Source: Domibacillus sp. (GTDB lineage: Bacteria; Bacillota; Bacilli; Bacillales; Domibacillaceae). From it: a stretch of DNA of 14,935 bases. A program made the translations under genes and the position numbers. Under the pieces are notes generated by a model, which saw only the letters and a list, made by a program, of their open reading frames with translations, had not been told where the DNA came from and did no database searches. The DNA lies in NCBI GenBank assembly GCA_031177795.1, contig JAPSKG010000024.1, positions 1 through 14,935 of the forward strand, in the 5' to 3' direction. Shown one piece after another: positions 7,054 to 13,847 of this stretch (the first letter of the stretch is position 1; every line of letters starts with the position of its first letter).

Positions 7054-7400
7054 TTTTTACGTTTTGACTTCGGCGGACCGAGCACTTCCGATAAAACAAT
7101 GCCTTTAACCATGTCTTCTTTTGTCCACGTTTCAATAACTGAAAAAGGTTCTTGTTTTGGTTTTTGACCAGAAGATAAATCCTGGCCCGGTCTTTTTTCT
7201 TTTGTTAAAACACCGGTGCTTTCTTTTTGTTTGGCGGTTGTTTGACTAACAGCCGGTGCATCGTTTTTTAATTTTCCGGTCACATTTTTTTTGTCGCTTC
7301 CAAGATCACGTTCTTTTGTTTTAGGTGAATGGCGCTTTTCAACTTTTTTGAAAAACAATGAGATCAAACCTGCAAGAACAACAAAAATTAATCCTTCTAT
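7050..7400 (-). CDS. Small membrane-anchored protein of unknown function (position of B. subtilis yqfB)
   Basis: I do not recognise a domain. With the start proposed here (ATA, 7400-7398), the product has 116 residues. It has an N-terminal hydrophobic helix (EGLIFVVLAGLISLFF), then a lysine-rich, low-complexity hydrophilic tail, ending in ETWTKEDMVKGIVLSEVLGPPKSKRKK. No ATG, GTG or TTG lies upstream of TTG 7367 back to the floA stop. AGGGGGT (7414-7408) is 7 bases from the ATA, whereas TTG 7367 has no good ribosome site and would cut off half of the helix. The conservative alternative is therefore 7050-7367 (105 residues). Its place after nfeD and floA behind a sigma-W-like promoter matches yqfB of B. 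subtilis. A role with FloA at the membrane is only inferred. Confidence 0.7.
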   Translation of the reverse strand: MEGLIFVVLAGLISLFFKKVEKRHSPKTKERDLGSDKKNVTGKLKNDAPAVSQTTAKQKESTGVLTKEKRPGQDLSSGQKPKQEPFSVIETWTKEDMVKGIVLSEVLGPPKSKRKK

Positions 7401-7407
7401 TACGATG

Positions 7408-7414
7408 ACCCCCT
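7408..7414 (-). promoter_or_regulatory. Strong ribosome site pointing to a non-standard start
   Basis: AGGGGGT lies 9 bases after the floA stop and 7 bases before ATA 7400. No standard start codon in the right frame lies within reach downstream; the first is TTG 7367, about 40 bases away. Confidence 0.55.
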
Positions 7415-7423
7415 TGTTGGAAA

Positions 7424-8419
7424 CTAATCTTGTTTTTGATCGTTTTTCTTTTCGCCCAGCCCGCTTATTGCTTCACGCATATCTGTGTCTGCAGATAAAT
7501 TTTTAATATTTAAATAATCCATGACCCCTATATTGCCCGACCGAAGCGCTTCTCCCATTGCTAATGGAACAGCCGCTTCTGCTTCTACAACTTTGGCGCG
7601 CATCTCTTCTACGCGCGCTTTCATTTCTTGTTCTTTTGCTACAGCCATGGCACGGCGTTCTTCCGCTTTTGCCTGCGCAATGTTTTTATCGGCTTCTGCT
7701 TGCTCTGTCTGCAGTTCTGCTCCGATGTTCTTGCCAATATCTACATCTGCAATATCGATCGATAAAATTTCAAAAGCTGTGCCAGAATCAAGCCCTTTAT
7801 TTAAAACAGTTTGCGAAATCATATCTGGATTTTCCAGCACCTTTTTGTGATGCTCGCTAGACCCAATGGTTGAAACAATTCCTTCCCCTACACGTGCTAC
7901 AATTGTTTCTTCTCCTGCACCGCCAACAAGACGGTCTATATTTGCACGTACAGTGATGCGGGCTTTTGCTTTTACTTCAATGCCATTCATTGCTACACCC
8001 GCAATAAAAGGTGTTTCAATTACTTTCGGGTTTACACTCATCTGAACTGCCTCCAAAACATCACGTCCCGCAAGATCTATGGCAGCTGCTCGCTCAAAGG
8101 TTAATTCAATATTTGCTCGATGTGCTGCAATCAACGCATTTACCACGCGATCAACATTACCACCTGCTAAATAATGGCTTTCAAGCTGATTAATTGACAA
8201 GCCCAGCCCTGCTTTAGATGCTTTAATAAGCGGATTAACGATGCGGCTCGGAATAACTCTGCGAAGACGCATGCCGACCAATGTAAAAATGCTGATTTTC
8301 ACACCAGCCGCAAGAGCTGATATCCATAGTGCAACAGGTACAAGCGTCAGCAAAATACTTAACAAAATGATTGCTCCAGCAATAGCTGCAAGCAACAAAA
8401 CCGTGTTTCCTATCATCAT
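7424..8419 (-). CDS. floA: Flotillin-like protein FloA
   Basis: FloA is a scaffold protein of functional membrane microdomains (lipid rafts) in Bacillus. It affects membrane fluidity, signalling and secretion. The 331-residue product has the normal length. A hydrophobic hairpin or double membrane segment spans about residues 5-50. The PHB/SPFH-like domain follows (VRANIDRLVGGAGEETIVARVGEGIVSTIGSS). Next comes the Ala/Glu-rich coiled region (QTEQAEADKNIAQAKAEERRA), which drives oligomerisation. The C-terminal core AAVPLAMGEALRSGNIGVMDYLNIKN is nearly diagnostic. The start ATG 8419 has GAGGAGGAG upstream; an immediately following second ATG could serve as well. Its partner nfeD lies 16 bases upstream, the usual pairing of the flotillin and NfeD families. 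Confidence 0.96.
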   Translation of the reverse strand: MMIGNTVLLLAAIAGAIILLSILLTLVPVALWISALAAGVKISIFTLVGMRLRRVIPSRIVNPLIKASKAGLGLSINQLESHYLAGGNVDRVVNALIAAHRANIELTFERAAAIDLAGRDVLEAVQMSVNPKVIETPFIAGVAMNGIEVKAKARITVRANIDRLVGGAGEETIVARVGEGIVSTIGSSEHHKKVLENPDMISQTVLNKGLDSGTAFEILSIDIADVDIGKNIGAELQTEQAEADKNIAQAKAEERRAMAVAKEQEMKARVEEMRAKVVEAEAAVPLAMGEALRSGNIGVMDYLNIKNLSADTDMREAISGLGEKKNDQKQD

Positions 8420-8435
8420 AAAATAACTCCTCCTC

Positions 8436-9152
8436 TTACTCTGTTTCCCTTACTACGACGCGGACTCCTTCTGTTTTTACAACGGTCACTTCTTTTCCTG
8501 TTAAAATAAAAACCCCTTCCGCTACCGCATCAATCCGTTCGCCATCTATAACAACCGTTCCCGATGGCCGAAGCGGTGTTTTGGTAATACCCGTTTTCCC
8601 GATTAAGTCCGGCCGGTTTTTATTCGAGACATATCCGCTTTCCGTATTTGTTGAATCGTTTAAAATGAATTTTTTAAAAAATTTCATTTCCTTCCCCAAC
8701 ACCTTTACCATTAAAATTAAGGCTGTTATTGCTATTACAAAAGCAATCAAAAGCGAAATGGCCATCCAAAACATACTGGCACCTGCAAAAAGCACCCCTG
8801 CCACAAATAAAGACAATCCAAGCAAGCCAATGATTCCGCCTGGCAACACTATTTCAGCCAAAGCAAAAACAACGCCTGTCGCAATAAGCAACACTGTCCA
8901 TAGGCTGGCATCTCCTGACAAAAAGTGCCCGCTCACAAAAATTACCAGTGCCAGCATGGCTGCTACACCCGGAATACCAAATCCCGGCGTGAACAATTCA
9001 AGTACAAATCCCGTGAGCATGATAGATAAAAGCACCACAACAACAAGGGGGGTGGTGGCAAAATCGGTAAATGCTTTACTGCCGTCAAATGCCGCAAGTA
9101 TTGGAACAAATATCGGAAGCAACTTCCATTTTTTTAACCTGATTTTTTTCAC
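8436..9152 (-). CDS. nfeD: NfeD-family membrane protein, short form without the serine protease domain
   Basis: NfeD proteins are membrane partners of flotillin/stomatin-type proteins. The product has 238 residues. It shows a positively charged, signal-like start (MKKIRLKKWKLLPIFVPILAAF) and four to five membrane segments (about 35-54, 58-78, 84-104, 106-124 and 127-152). A C-terminal OB-fold domain follows (about 184-236: IGKTGITKTPLRPSGTVVIDGERIDAVAEG). The B. subtilis counterpart, YqeZ, is about 440 residues and has a ClpP-class serine protease domain before the membrane part. Here the signal-like segment runs almost straight into the membrane domain, so that domain is absent. The GTG start (9152) is preceded by AGAAGGG, but very closely, so the exact start is uncertain. 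It is followed by floA after 16 bases. Confidence 0.88.
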   Translation of the reverse strand: MKKIRLKKWKLLPIFVPILAAFDGSKAFTDFATTPLVVVVLLSIMLTGFVLELFTPGFGIPGVAAMLALVIFVSGHFLSGDASLWTVLLIATGVVFALAEIVLPGGIIGLLGLSLFVAGVLFAGASMFWMAISLLIAFVIAITALILMVKVLGKEMKFFKKFILNDSTNTESGYVSNKNRPDLIGKTGITKTPLRPSGTVVIDGERIDAVAEGVFILTGKEVTVVKTEGVRVVVRETE

Positions 9153-9177
9153 CGCCCTTCTAACAGCACTTTTTATT

Positions 9178-9206
9178 TATACGGAATAAGTTTGGAAAAA
9201 GTTTCA
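9178..9206 (-). promoter_or_regulatory. Sigma-W-type promoter of the nfeD-floA unit
   Basis: TGAAAC (9206-9201), a 17-base spacer and CGTATA (9183-9178) match the extracytoplasmic sigma factor W consensus (TGAAAC, 16-17 bases, CGTA). It lies just after the yqeY terminator and about 25 bases before nfeD. The B. subtilis yqeZ-yqfA-yqfB operon is a known sigma-W target, which agrees. Induction by envelope stress is inferred. Confidence 0.82.
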
Positions 9207-9213
9207 TAAAAAT

Positions 9214-9250
9214 ATAAAAAAACTGTCGTCCAAGTTGGACGACAGTTTTT
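9214..9250 (-). terminator. Intrinsic terminator after yqeY
   Basis: A near-perfect palindrome, AACTGTCGTCC / GGACGACAGTT around a short AACTT loop, is followed on the minus strand by seven T bases. It starts at the yqeY stop codon. Because the arms are flanked by A and T tracts, it could also terminate in the opposite direction. Confidence 0.92.
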
Positions 9251-9695
9251 ACGACAGCTTTTGCTGGACAAGCCGGTTCACGAGTGAGCCGTCAGCTTTG
9301 CCTTTAACTTTTGGCATAAGCGCGGCCATAACTTTCCCCATATCCGATTTTGCAGAAGCGCCTGTTTCAGCGATTGTTTTATCAACAATGGCTGAAACTT
9401 CTTCTTCTGAAAGCTGTTCAGGCATATATTCGTTCACGTAAGTCAGTTCAGTCTGAATTTTGGCCACAAGATCCTCGCGGCCGGCTTTTTCAAACTCGTG
9501 GAGGGAGTCTTTGCGCTGTTTCACTTCGCGAGAAAGGACTGTCAGTTCTTCCTCTTCCGTCAGGTCGCGGCCGCCTGCTTTAATGCTTTCATTTTGAAAA
9601 GCAGCTTTCAGCATGCGGATGACTGTCAGTTTTTCTTTCTCTTTGTTCTTCATCGCTTGCTTCATCTCGTCATTAAGACGTCCGAGAAGACTCAT
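9249..9695 (-). CDS. yqeY: GatB/YqeY domain-containing protein
   Basis: YqeY is a small cytoplasmic, all-helical protein related to the tail domain of GatB, the amidotransferase subunit that recognises tRNA. A tRNA-linked role is suspected but not proven. The 148-residue product has normal length and begins MSLLGRLNDEMKQAMKNKEKEKLTVIRMLKAA. The conserved C-terminal part DMGKVMAALMPKVKGKADGSLVNRLVQQKL is intact. AGGAGG precedes the ATG. It follows rpsU after 14 bases, the usual rpsU-yqeY pair, and a terminator closes the unit. Expression is therefore likely high and tied to the rpsU promoter. Confidence 0.96.
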   Translation of the reverse strand: MSLLGRLNDEMKQAMKNKEKEKLTVIRMLKAAFQNESIKAGGRDLTEEEELTVLSREVKQRKDSLHEFEKAGREDLVAKIQTELTYVNEYMPEQLSEEEVSAIVDKTIAETGASAKSDMGKVMAALMPKVKGKADGSLVNRLVQQKLS

Positions 9696-9709
9696 ATAAA
9701 AACCTCCTC

Positions 9710-9883
9710 TTAGAACTTACGTTTACGAGCTGCTTCAGATTTCTTTTTGCGTTTCACGCTTGGCTTTTCATAAAATTCGCGCTTTCTGTACTCCTGCAGG
9801 GTGCCAGTTTTAGAAACAGTTTTCTTGAAACGGCGAAGAGCATCCTCAAGCGATTCGTTTTTGCGAACAACAGTTTTTGACAT
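9710..9883 (-). CDS. rpsU: 30S ribosomal protein S21
   Basis: S21 is a small basic protein of the 30S subunit that sits near the 3' end of 16S rRNA and helps initiation. The product has 57 residues, exactly as in B. subtilis: MSKTVVRKNESLEDALRRFK at the N-terminus and a C-terminus dominated by Lys/Arg (KRKKKSEAARKRKF). I start at ATG 9883-9881, after GGAGGGAGGG. An in-frame start eight codons upstream (9907) runs through this ribosome site and is rejected. The gene has its own strong sigma-A promoter and is followed directly by yqeY. Confidence 0.98.
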   Translation of the reverse strand: MSKTVVRKNESLEDALRRFKKTVSKTGTLQEYRKREFYEKPSVKRKKKSEAARKRKF

Positions 9884-9913
9884 TTCTTTTTCCCTCCCTC
9901 CGAACACATTACG

Positions 9914-9926
9914 ATGGAAATTCCAT
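9914..9926 (-). repeat. Palindrome in the rpsU leader
   Basis: ATGGAA-T-TTCCAT (minus strand) sits about 4-16 bases after the predicted transcription start. It can be extended to TAC/GTA with a one-base bulge. It could form a small 5' hairpin in the mRNA or be a protein-binding site. No known S21 regulatory element is recognised. Confidence 0.55.
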
Positions 9927-9936
9927 GTACTGAACT

Positions 9937-9965
9937 ATTATAATACATGCATCTTTTTCGGTCAA
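9937..9965 (-). promoter_or_regulatory. Sigma-A promoter of rpsU-yqeY
   Basis: The -35 is TTGACC (9965-9960, five of six bases), the spacer is 17 bases, and the -10 is a perfect TATAAT (9942-9937). The transcript would start near 9930, giving a leader of about 47 bases. This is the strongest vegetative promoter in the window, as expected for a ribosomal protein gene. Confidence 0.9.
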
Positions 9966-9991
9966 GAAACTTTCTTTACAAACTGTCAAGC

Positions 9992-10675
9992 TTAATAACC
10001 GCTTCCGCCTTTTTCTCCGGTCACAATAGCAATGCCAGAACTTGCACCGATGCGAGTAGCCCCAGCTTTAATCATGGTCATTGCATCTTGCTGTGAACGA
10101 ACCCCTCCTGAGGCTTTTACGCCAATTTTAGGGCCTACTGTTTCACGCATTAATTTCACATCAGCTTCAGATGCTCCGCCTGTTGAAAATCCGGTTGATG
10201 TTTTTACATAATCTGCTCCAGCAGAAACGGAAATTTCACATGCTTTTTTCTTTTCGTCATCCGTAAGAAGACTTGTTTCAATGATAACTTTAACAAGCGC
10301 TTTGCCCTGTGCAGAGGCAGCAACAGCTTTAATGTCTTTTTCAACTGTTTCAAAATCTCCGTCTTTTAGCGCACCGATATTAATAACCATATCAACTTCT
10401 GTAGCGCCCTGTTCGATTGCTTTTTTTGTTTCAAATGCTTTTACCTCTGTGACAGAGGCGCCGAGCGGGAAACCAATTACTGTACACACTTTCACTTCAC
10501 TATCACGCAGCAGCTCTGCAGCTTGCTTAACGCGTGACGGATTCACACAGACAGAAGCAAATCCGTAATGTTTTGCTTCTTTGCACAATGTTTCAATTTC
10601 TGTTTTTGTTGCATCCGCTTTTAACAGCGTGTGGTCAATTGTTTTAGCAAGATTTCCAAAAGTATCTGTAATCAT
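9992..10675 (-). CDS. deoC: Deoxyribose-phosphate aldolase
   Basis: DeoC is a cytoplasmic class I aldolase that splits 2-deoxyribose-5-phosphate into acetaldehyde and glyceraldehyde-3-phosphate, the last step of deoxynucleoside breakdown. The 227-residue product has normal length for the short Firmicute type. The Schiff-base lysine is K158 in VKTSTGF. The partner residues D95 (EVDMVIN) and K187 (VKASGG) are present, as is the N-terminal DHTLLK. The chain ends in a tyrosine, consistent with the mobile C-terminal Tyr that aids catalysis in this family. The ATG follows GGGAGGAC. It stands alone between the mtaB terminator and the rpsU promoter. In B. subtilis deoC lies elsewhere, with dra-nupC-pdp. 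Confidence 0.97.
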   Translation of the reverse strand: MITDTFGNLAKTIDHTLLKADATKTEIETLCKEAKHYGFASVCVNPSRVKQAAELLRDSEVKVCTVIGFPLGASVTEVKAFETKKAIEQGATEVDMVINIGALKDGDFETVEKDIKAVAASAQGKALVKVIIETSLLTDDEKKKACEISVSAGADYVKTSTGFSTGGASEADVKLMRETVGPKIGVKASGGVRSQQDAMTMIKAGATRIGASSGIAIVTGEKGGSGY

Positions 10676-10716
10676 GGAATAAAAGTCCTCCCTGAATTGG
10701 TTGTCCGTACCTCTTT

Positions 10717-10725
10717 ATCTTACCA
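10717..10725 (-). promoter_or_regulatory. Possible extended -10 promoter for deoC
   Basis: TGGTAAGAT has the TGn extended -10 form (TAAGAT at 10722-10717), about 42 bases before the deoC ATG. No convincing -35 is present. A promoter is expected here because a terminator separates deoC from mtaB, but this motif alone is weak. Confidence 0.3.
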
Positions 10726-10751
10726 TCAAATTATCCAGTACGCGAGAAACT

Positions 10752-10780
10752 AAAAAAAAGCCGGCATTCTGCCCGCTTTT
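10752..10780 (-). terminator. Intrinsic terminator of the dnaK-dnaJ operon, after mtaB
   Basis: AAAAGCGGGC and GCCGGCTTTT pair with a single G-G mismatch around an AGAAT loop, followed by a run of eight T bases. The stem begins at the mtaB stop codon. It ends the dnaJ-prmA-rsmE-mtaB transcript. Confidence 0.9.
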
Positions 10781-12110
10781 AAGTAGTTACTGGATCAAGC
10801 ACCCGAACAAATTGTCCTTCATTGTATGGGTAGCCTGCTTTTGTTATTTTAACTTTAACAATTTTCCCGACCATGTCTTCCGACGCCGGAAACACTACTT
10901 TTAAGTAGTTATCTGTATAGCCGCTGTAAAGACCTTCGCCGCCTTCTTTAAATGGCTCTTCCGGAATTACTTCAAGCACTTCATTCTCGAACTCGGCCGC
11001 ATACTCTTTTGCTAACTGATCAGAAAGTGCAATTAATTTATGGACCCGGTCATTTTTCACTTCTTCATCTACTTGATCATCCATACGTGCTGCCGGTGTA
11101 CCGGTCCGTTTTGAGTAAGGAAACACATGAAGCTCGGAAAAACGATGTTCTTTAATAAAATTAAAAGTTTCCATGAACTCTTCTTCTGTTTCACCTGGAA
11201 AGCCAACAATAACATCGGACGTAACCGCAAGTCCAGGCAAAGCTTTTTTCAAGCGATTTAGCCGGTCTGCAAAAAAGTCCATTGTATATTTTCGGCGCAT
11301 TCGTTTAAGAACCGTATCAGAACCTGATTGTAACGGAATGTGCAAATGGCGAACAACAATATTGGATTTATCAATAACATCAATTACTTCATCCGTTAAC
11401 TGGCTTGCTTCAATTGAGGAAATTCGAATTCGTTTTAAACCAGGTACTTGAGCTTCTAAGTCACGAAGCAGCATAGCCAGATTATAATCTTTAAAATCTG
11501 AGCCATAGCCTCCTGTATGAATTCCTGTTAATACAATTTCCTGATAGCCTGATTGGACAAGCTGATTGGCCTGGCGAATTACTTCTTCAGGGTTTCGAGA
11601 ACGCATTAACCCGCGTGCCCACGGAATAATACAAAATGTGCAGAAGTTGTTGCAGCCTTCTTGAATTTTTAAAGATGCACGGGTACGGTCAGTAAAAGCC
11701 GGTACGTCAAGTTCTTCGTACACACGGTTTTTCATAATATTGCCGACCGCATTAATTGGCTGGCGCTCTTCTTTATATTGTTCAATATACTCAAGCATTT
11801 TAACACGGTCTTGTGTACCGACCACAACATCAACACCGGGAATAGCCATAATTTCCGCTGGAGACGTTTGAGCATAGCACCCTGTTACACAAATAACTGC
11901 ATCCGGATTTTTGCGGACTGCCCGCCGGATAACTTGACGGCTTTTTTTGTCTCCTGTATTCGTTACTGTACATGTATTAATAACATAAACATCAGATGTT
12001 TTTTCAAACTCTGTCCGTTCATAGCCATTTTGTTCAAACAGCTGCCAAATTGCTTCTGTTTCATAATGATTCACTTTGCAGCCTAATGTATGAAATGCCA
12101 CTGTCGGCAT
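10779..12110 (-). CDS. mtaB: tRNA (N6-threonylcarbamoyladenosine(37)-C2)-methylthiotransferase MtaB
   Basis: MtaB is a radical-SAM enzyme with two iron-sulphur clusters that converts t6A37 to ms2t6A in ANN-decoding tRNAs. The UPF0004 domain holds the auxiliary-cluster cysteines C11, C47 and C78. The radical-SAM motif CNNFCTFC (C153, C157, C160) binds the SAM cluster. A C-terminal TRAM domain (about 375-443) binds tRNA. The 443 residues match the B. subtilis protein closely. I choose ATG 12110 because AGAGGTGA sits 8 bases upstream. The GTG at 12119 is part of that ribosome site. It lies 5 bases after rsmE as the last gene of the heat-shock operon, followed by a terminator. Confidence 0.97.
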   Translation of the reverse strand: MPTVAFHTLGCKVNHYETEAIWQLFEQNGYERTEFEKTSDVYVINTCTVTNTGDKKSRQVIRRAVRKNPDAVICVTGCYAQTSPAEIMAIPGVDVVVGTQDRVKMLEYIEQYKEERQPINAVGNIMKNRVYEELDVPAFTDRTRASLKIQEGCNNFCTFCIIPWARGLMRSRNPEEVIRQANQLVQSGYQEIVLTGIHTGGYGSDFKDYNLAMLLRDLEAQVPGLKRIRISSIEASQLTDEVIDVIDKSNIVVRHLHIPLQSGSDTVLKRMRRKYTMDFFADRLNRLKKALPGLAVTSDVIVGFPGETEEEFMETFNFIKEHRFSELHVFPYSKRTGTPAARMDDQVDEEVKNDRVHKLIALSDQLAKEYAAEFENEVLEVIPEEPFKEGGEGLYSGYTDNYLKVVFPASEDMVGKIVKVKITKAGYPYNEGQFVRVLDPVTT

Positions 12111-12115
12111 TGAGA

Positions 12116-12865
12116 TCACCTCTTTAATTCTAAATAAAACGAAACTGCTGACAAAACGTATAACGGAGCTGTTTCCGCCCGCAATATTCTAGGTCCGAGC
12201 GCACACGCTGTAAATCCGCTTTCCGTTAATTGAGCTGCTTCTTTTTCTGAAAATCCGCCTTCCGGTCCGGTCACAACAAGTATTTTTTGGCCTGGCTCTA
12301 AACTAGTGACTGTTTCAAAAAAAGCCATCATTTCTCCTGACTTTGCTGTTTCCTCATAGGCAAACAGTTTTACGTCAAAATCTTTTCCAAGCTCAATTAC
12401 TTTATTGATTGCTAACGGTTCTGAAACATGGGGAATCCGGTTGCGGTGTGACTGTTCCGCCGCTTCTTTTGCAATTTTTTGCCATCGTTCTGTTTTCTTA
12501 GCCCCTTTTTTTTGGTCCCATTTTACAACAGAACGGCTTGCTTCAAATGGAATAAACCCGGCAGCGCCGAGTTCTGTTCCTTTTTGTATAATATAATCGA
12601 ATTTGTCACCTTTCACAAGACCACAAGACAGAAAGACTTCTACTGGCATTTCTGGCGAGTTTTCCACCCATTTTTCTACCTTTGCATTTGCAACTGTCTC
12701 GTTAATGGCAGTTAAAACTGCAACAGCAGCCCGTCCATCCGGAAAAACGGTGTAAACGCGGCTTCCCTCTTCCATCCGCATAACACGGCTTATGTGATAG
12801 AAATCATCGCCTGAAAAAACGATATTTTCTTCATCTTGCTGTTCTGTTAAAAAATAACGTTGCAT
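12116..12865 (-). CDS. rsmE: 16S rRNA (uracil(1498)-N3)-methyltransferase RsmE
   Basis: RsmE is a SPOUT-class methyltransferase that methylates U1498 in helix 44 of 16S rRNA. The N-terminal PUA-like domain begins MQRYFLTEQQ and contains HISRVMRMEEG. The C-terminal knotted domain carries the SAM-binding loops VVTGPEGGFS (about 197-206) and LGPRILRAETAPLY (about 223-236), both diagnostic. The length of 249 residues is normal. GAGGTG precedes the ATG. It is 13 bases after prmA and 5 bases before mtaB, so the three modification enzymes are almost certainly on one transcript with dnaJ. Confidence 0.97.
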   Translation of the reverse strand: MQRYFLTEQQDEENIVFSGDDFYHISRVMRMEEGSRVYTVFPDGRAAVAVLTAINETVANAKVEKWVENSPEMPVEVFLSCGLVKGDKFDYIIQKGTELGAAGFIPFEASRSVVKWDQKKGAKKTERWQKIAKEAAEQSHRNRIPHVSEPLAINKVIELGKDFDVKLFAYEETAKSGEMMAFFETVTSLEPGQKILVVTGPEGGFSEKEAAQLTESGFTACALGPRILRAETAPLYVLSAVSFYLELKR

Positions 12866-12878
12866 CTTTGCACCTCGG

Positions 12879-13823
12879 TTACTCTGCTTTTTTGCCTACA
12901 ATACAGACCCAATCTTCCATCACAACAGTTTCTTCAATCTCCAAACCTGCATCGAGCATAGCTTTACGAACATCATCTTTTTTCTGGCCGATGATTCCAG
13001 ATGCAATAAAAAAGCCGCCGGGACGCATAATGGAAACAACTTCGTCTGTAAATGAAATAATCACTTCTGCTAAAATATTGGCTACTACAACGTCAGCTTT
13101 ATCATCAAGGCCGTCAATTAAATTGTTTTTCGCAACAGACACGACGTTTTCCATTTTATTTAGTAATACGTTTTGCCGCGCTGCAGAAACAGCCACTTCG
13201 TCTAAATCAAGTGCGGTAACTTGCTTGGCACCCAAAAGGGCTGCACCAATTGCTAAAACTCCCGAGCCAGTTCCGACATCTACTACATGATCGTTTGGTT
13301 TAACAAAGCGTTCAAGTGCCTGTAAACACATGACAGTTGTCGGGTGCGTTCCTGTTCCAAACGCCATTCCCGGATCTAGTTCAATAATTAATTCGTCTGT
13401 TGAAAACGGCTGGTAGTCTTCCCACGTCGGCACAATCGTAAATTTTTCTGAAATTTTAACTGGATTATAATATTGCTTCCATGCTGTGGCCCAGTCTTCT
13501 TCGTGAACCTCGCTGACGGACACACGCAGGTTGCCCGTATCAATTTGATAAGCGGACAAGTTTTTTACTGCTTCTGTAATATCATCCACCGTTTCCTGCA
13601 AAAAGCTGTTTACTGGCAAATAAGCTTTAACAGCTACGCCTTCGTCTGGATAGTCGTCTGGATTTAATTCATACAGTTCGCCGAAAAGGCCACCTTCCCG
13701 CTTTTTATCCAATTCTGCCCGGTCTTCAATAACAACACCGCTTGCGCCTGCTTCGTGTAAAATATTTGAAATTGGCTCTACTGCATCGTTAACTGTTTCA
13801 ATGCAAATTTCTGACCACTTCAT
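12879..13823 (-). CDS. prmA: Ribosomal protein L11 methyltransferase
   Basis: PrmA trimethylates several residues of ribosomal protein L11 using SAM. The N-terminal substrate-binding domain (MKWSEICIETVNDAVEPISNIL) is linked to a class I Rossmann methyltransferase domain. Visible motifs are DPGMAFGTGTHPTT (150-163), the SAM-binding DVGTGSGVLAIG (182-193), and ADVVVANILAEVI (about 243-255), which holds the catalytic-loop Asn. The length of 314 residues is typical of Bacillus. AGGAGC precedes the ATG, 24 bases after dnaJ. The order dnaJ-prmA-rsmE-mtaB is the same as in the B. subtilis heptacistronic dnaK operon. Confidence 0.97.
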   Translation of the reverse strand: MKWSEICIETVNDAVEPISNILHEAGASGVVIEDRAELDKKREGGLFGELYELNPDDYPDEGVAVKAYLPVNSFLQETVDDITEAVKNLSAYQIDTGNLRVSVSEVHEEDWATAWKQYYNPVKISEKFTIVPTWEDYQPFSTDELIIELDPGMAFGTGTHPTTVMCLQALERFVKPNDHVVDVGTGSGVLAIGAALLGAKQVTALDLDEVAVSAARQNVLLNKMENVVSVAKNNLIDGLDDKADVVVANILAEVIISFTDEVVSIMRPGGFFIASGIIGQKKDDVRKAMLDAGLEIEETVVMEDWVCIVGKKAE

Positions 13824-13847
13824 TTGCGCCAGCTCCTATCCTGCCTT

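Noticed and set aside
8581..9189. A 202-codon open frame on the plus strand opposite nfeD
   Set aside because: It is the complement of a membrane-protein gene, whose codon pattern leaves the opposite strand free of stops. It has no convincing ribosome site or recognisable domain, and the nfeD frame is clearly real.
9984..9989. A perfect TTGACA upstream of the rpsU promoter
   Set aside because: No -10 element lies at the right distance. The TTGACC/TATAAT pair just downstream fits far better.
12868..13290. A 140-codon plus-strand frame opposite prmA
   Set aside because: It is Ser/Thr/Ala-rich antisense translation of prmA with no sign of independent coding.
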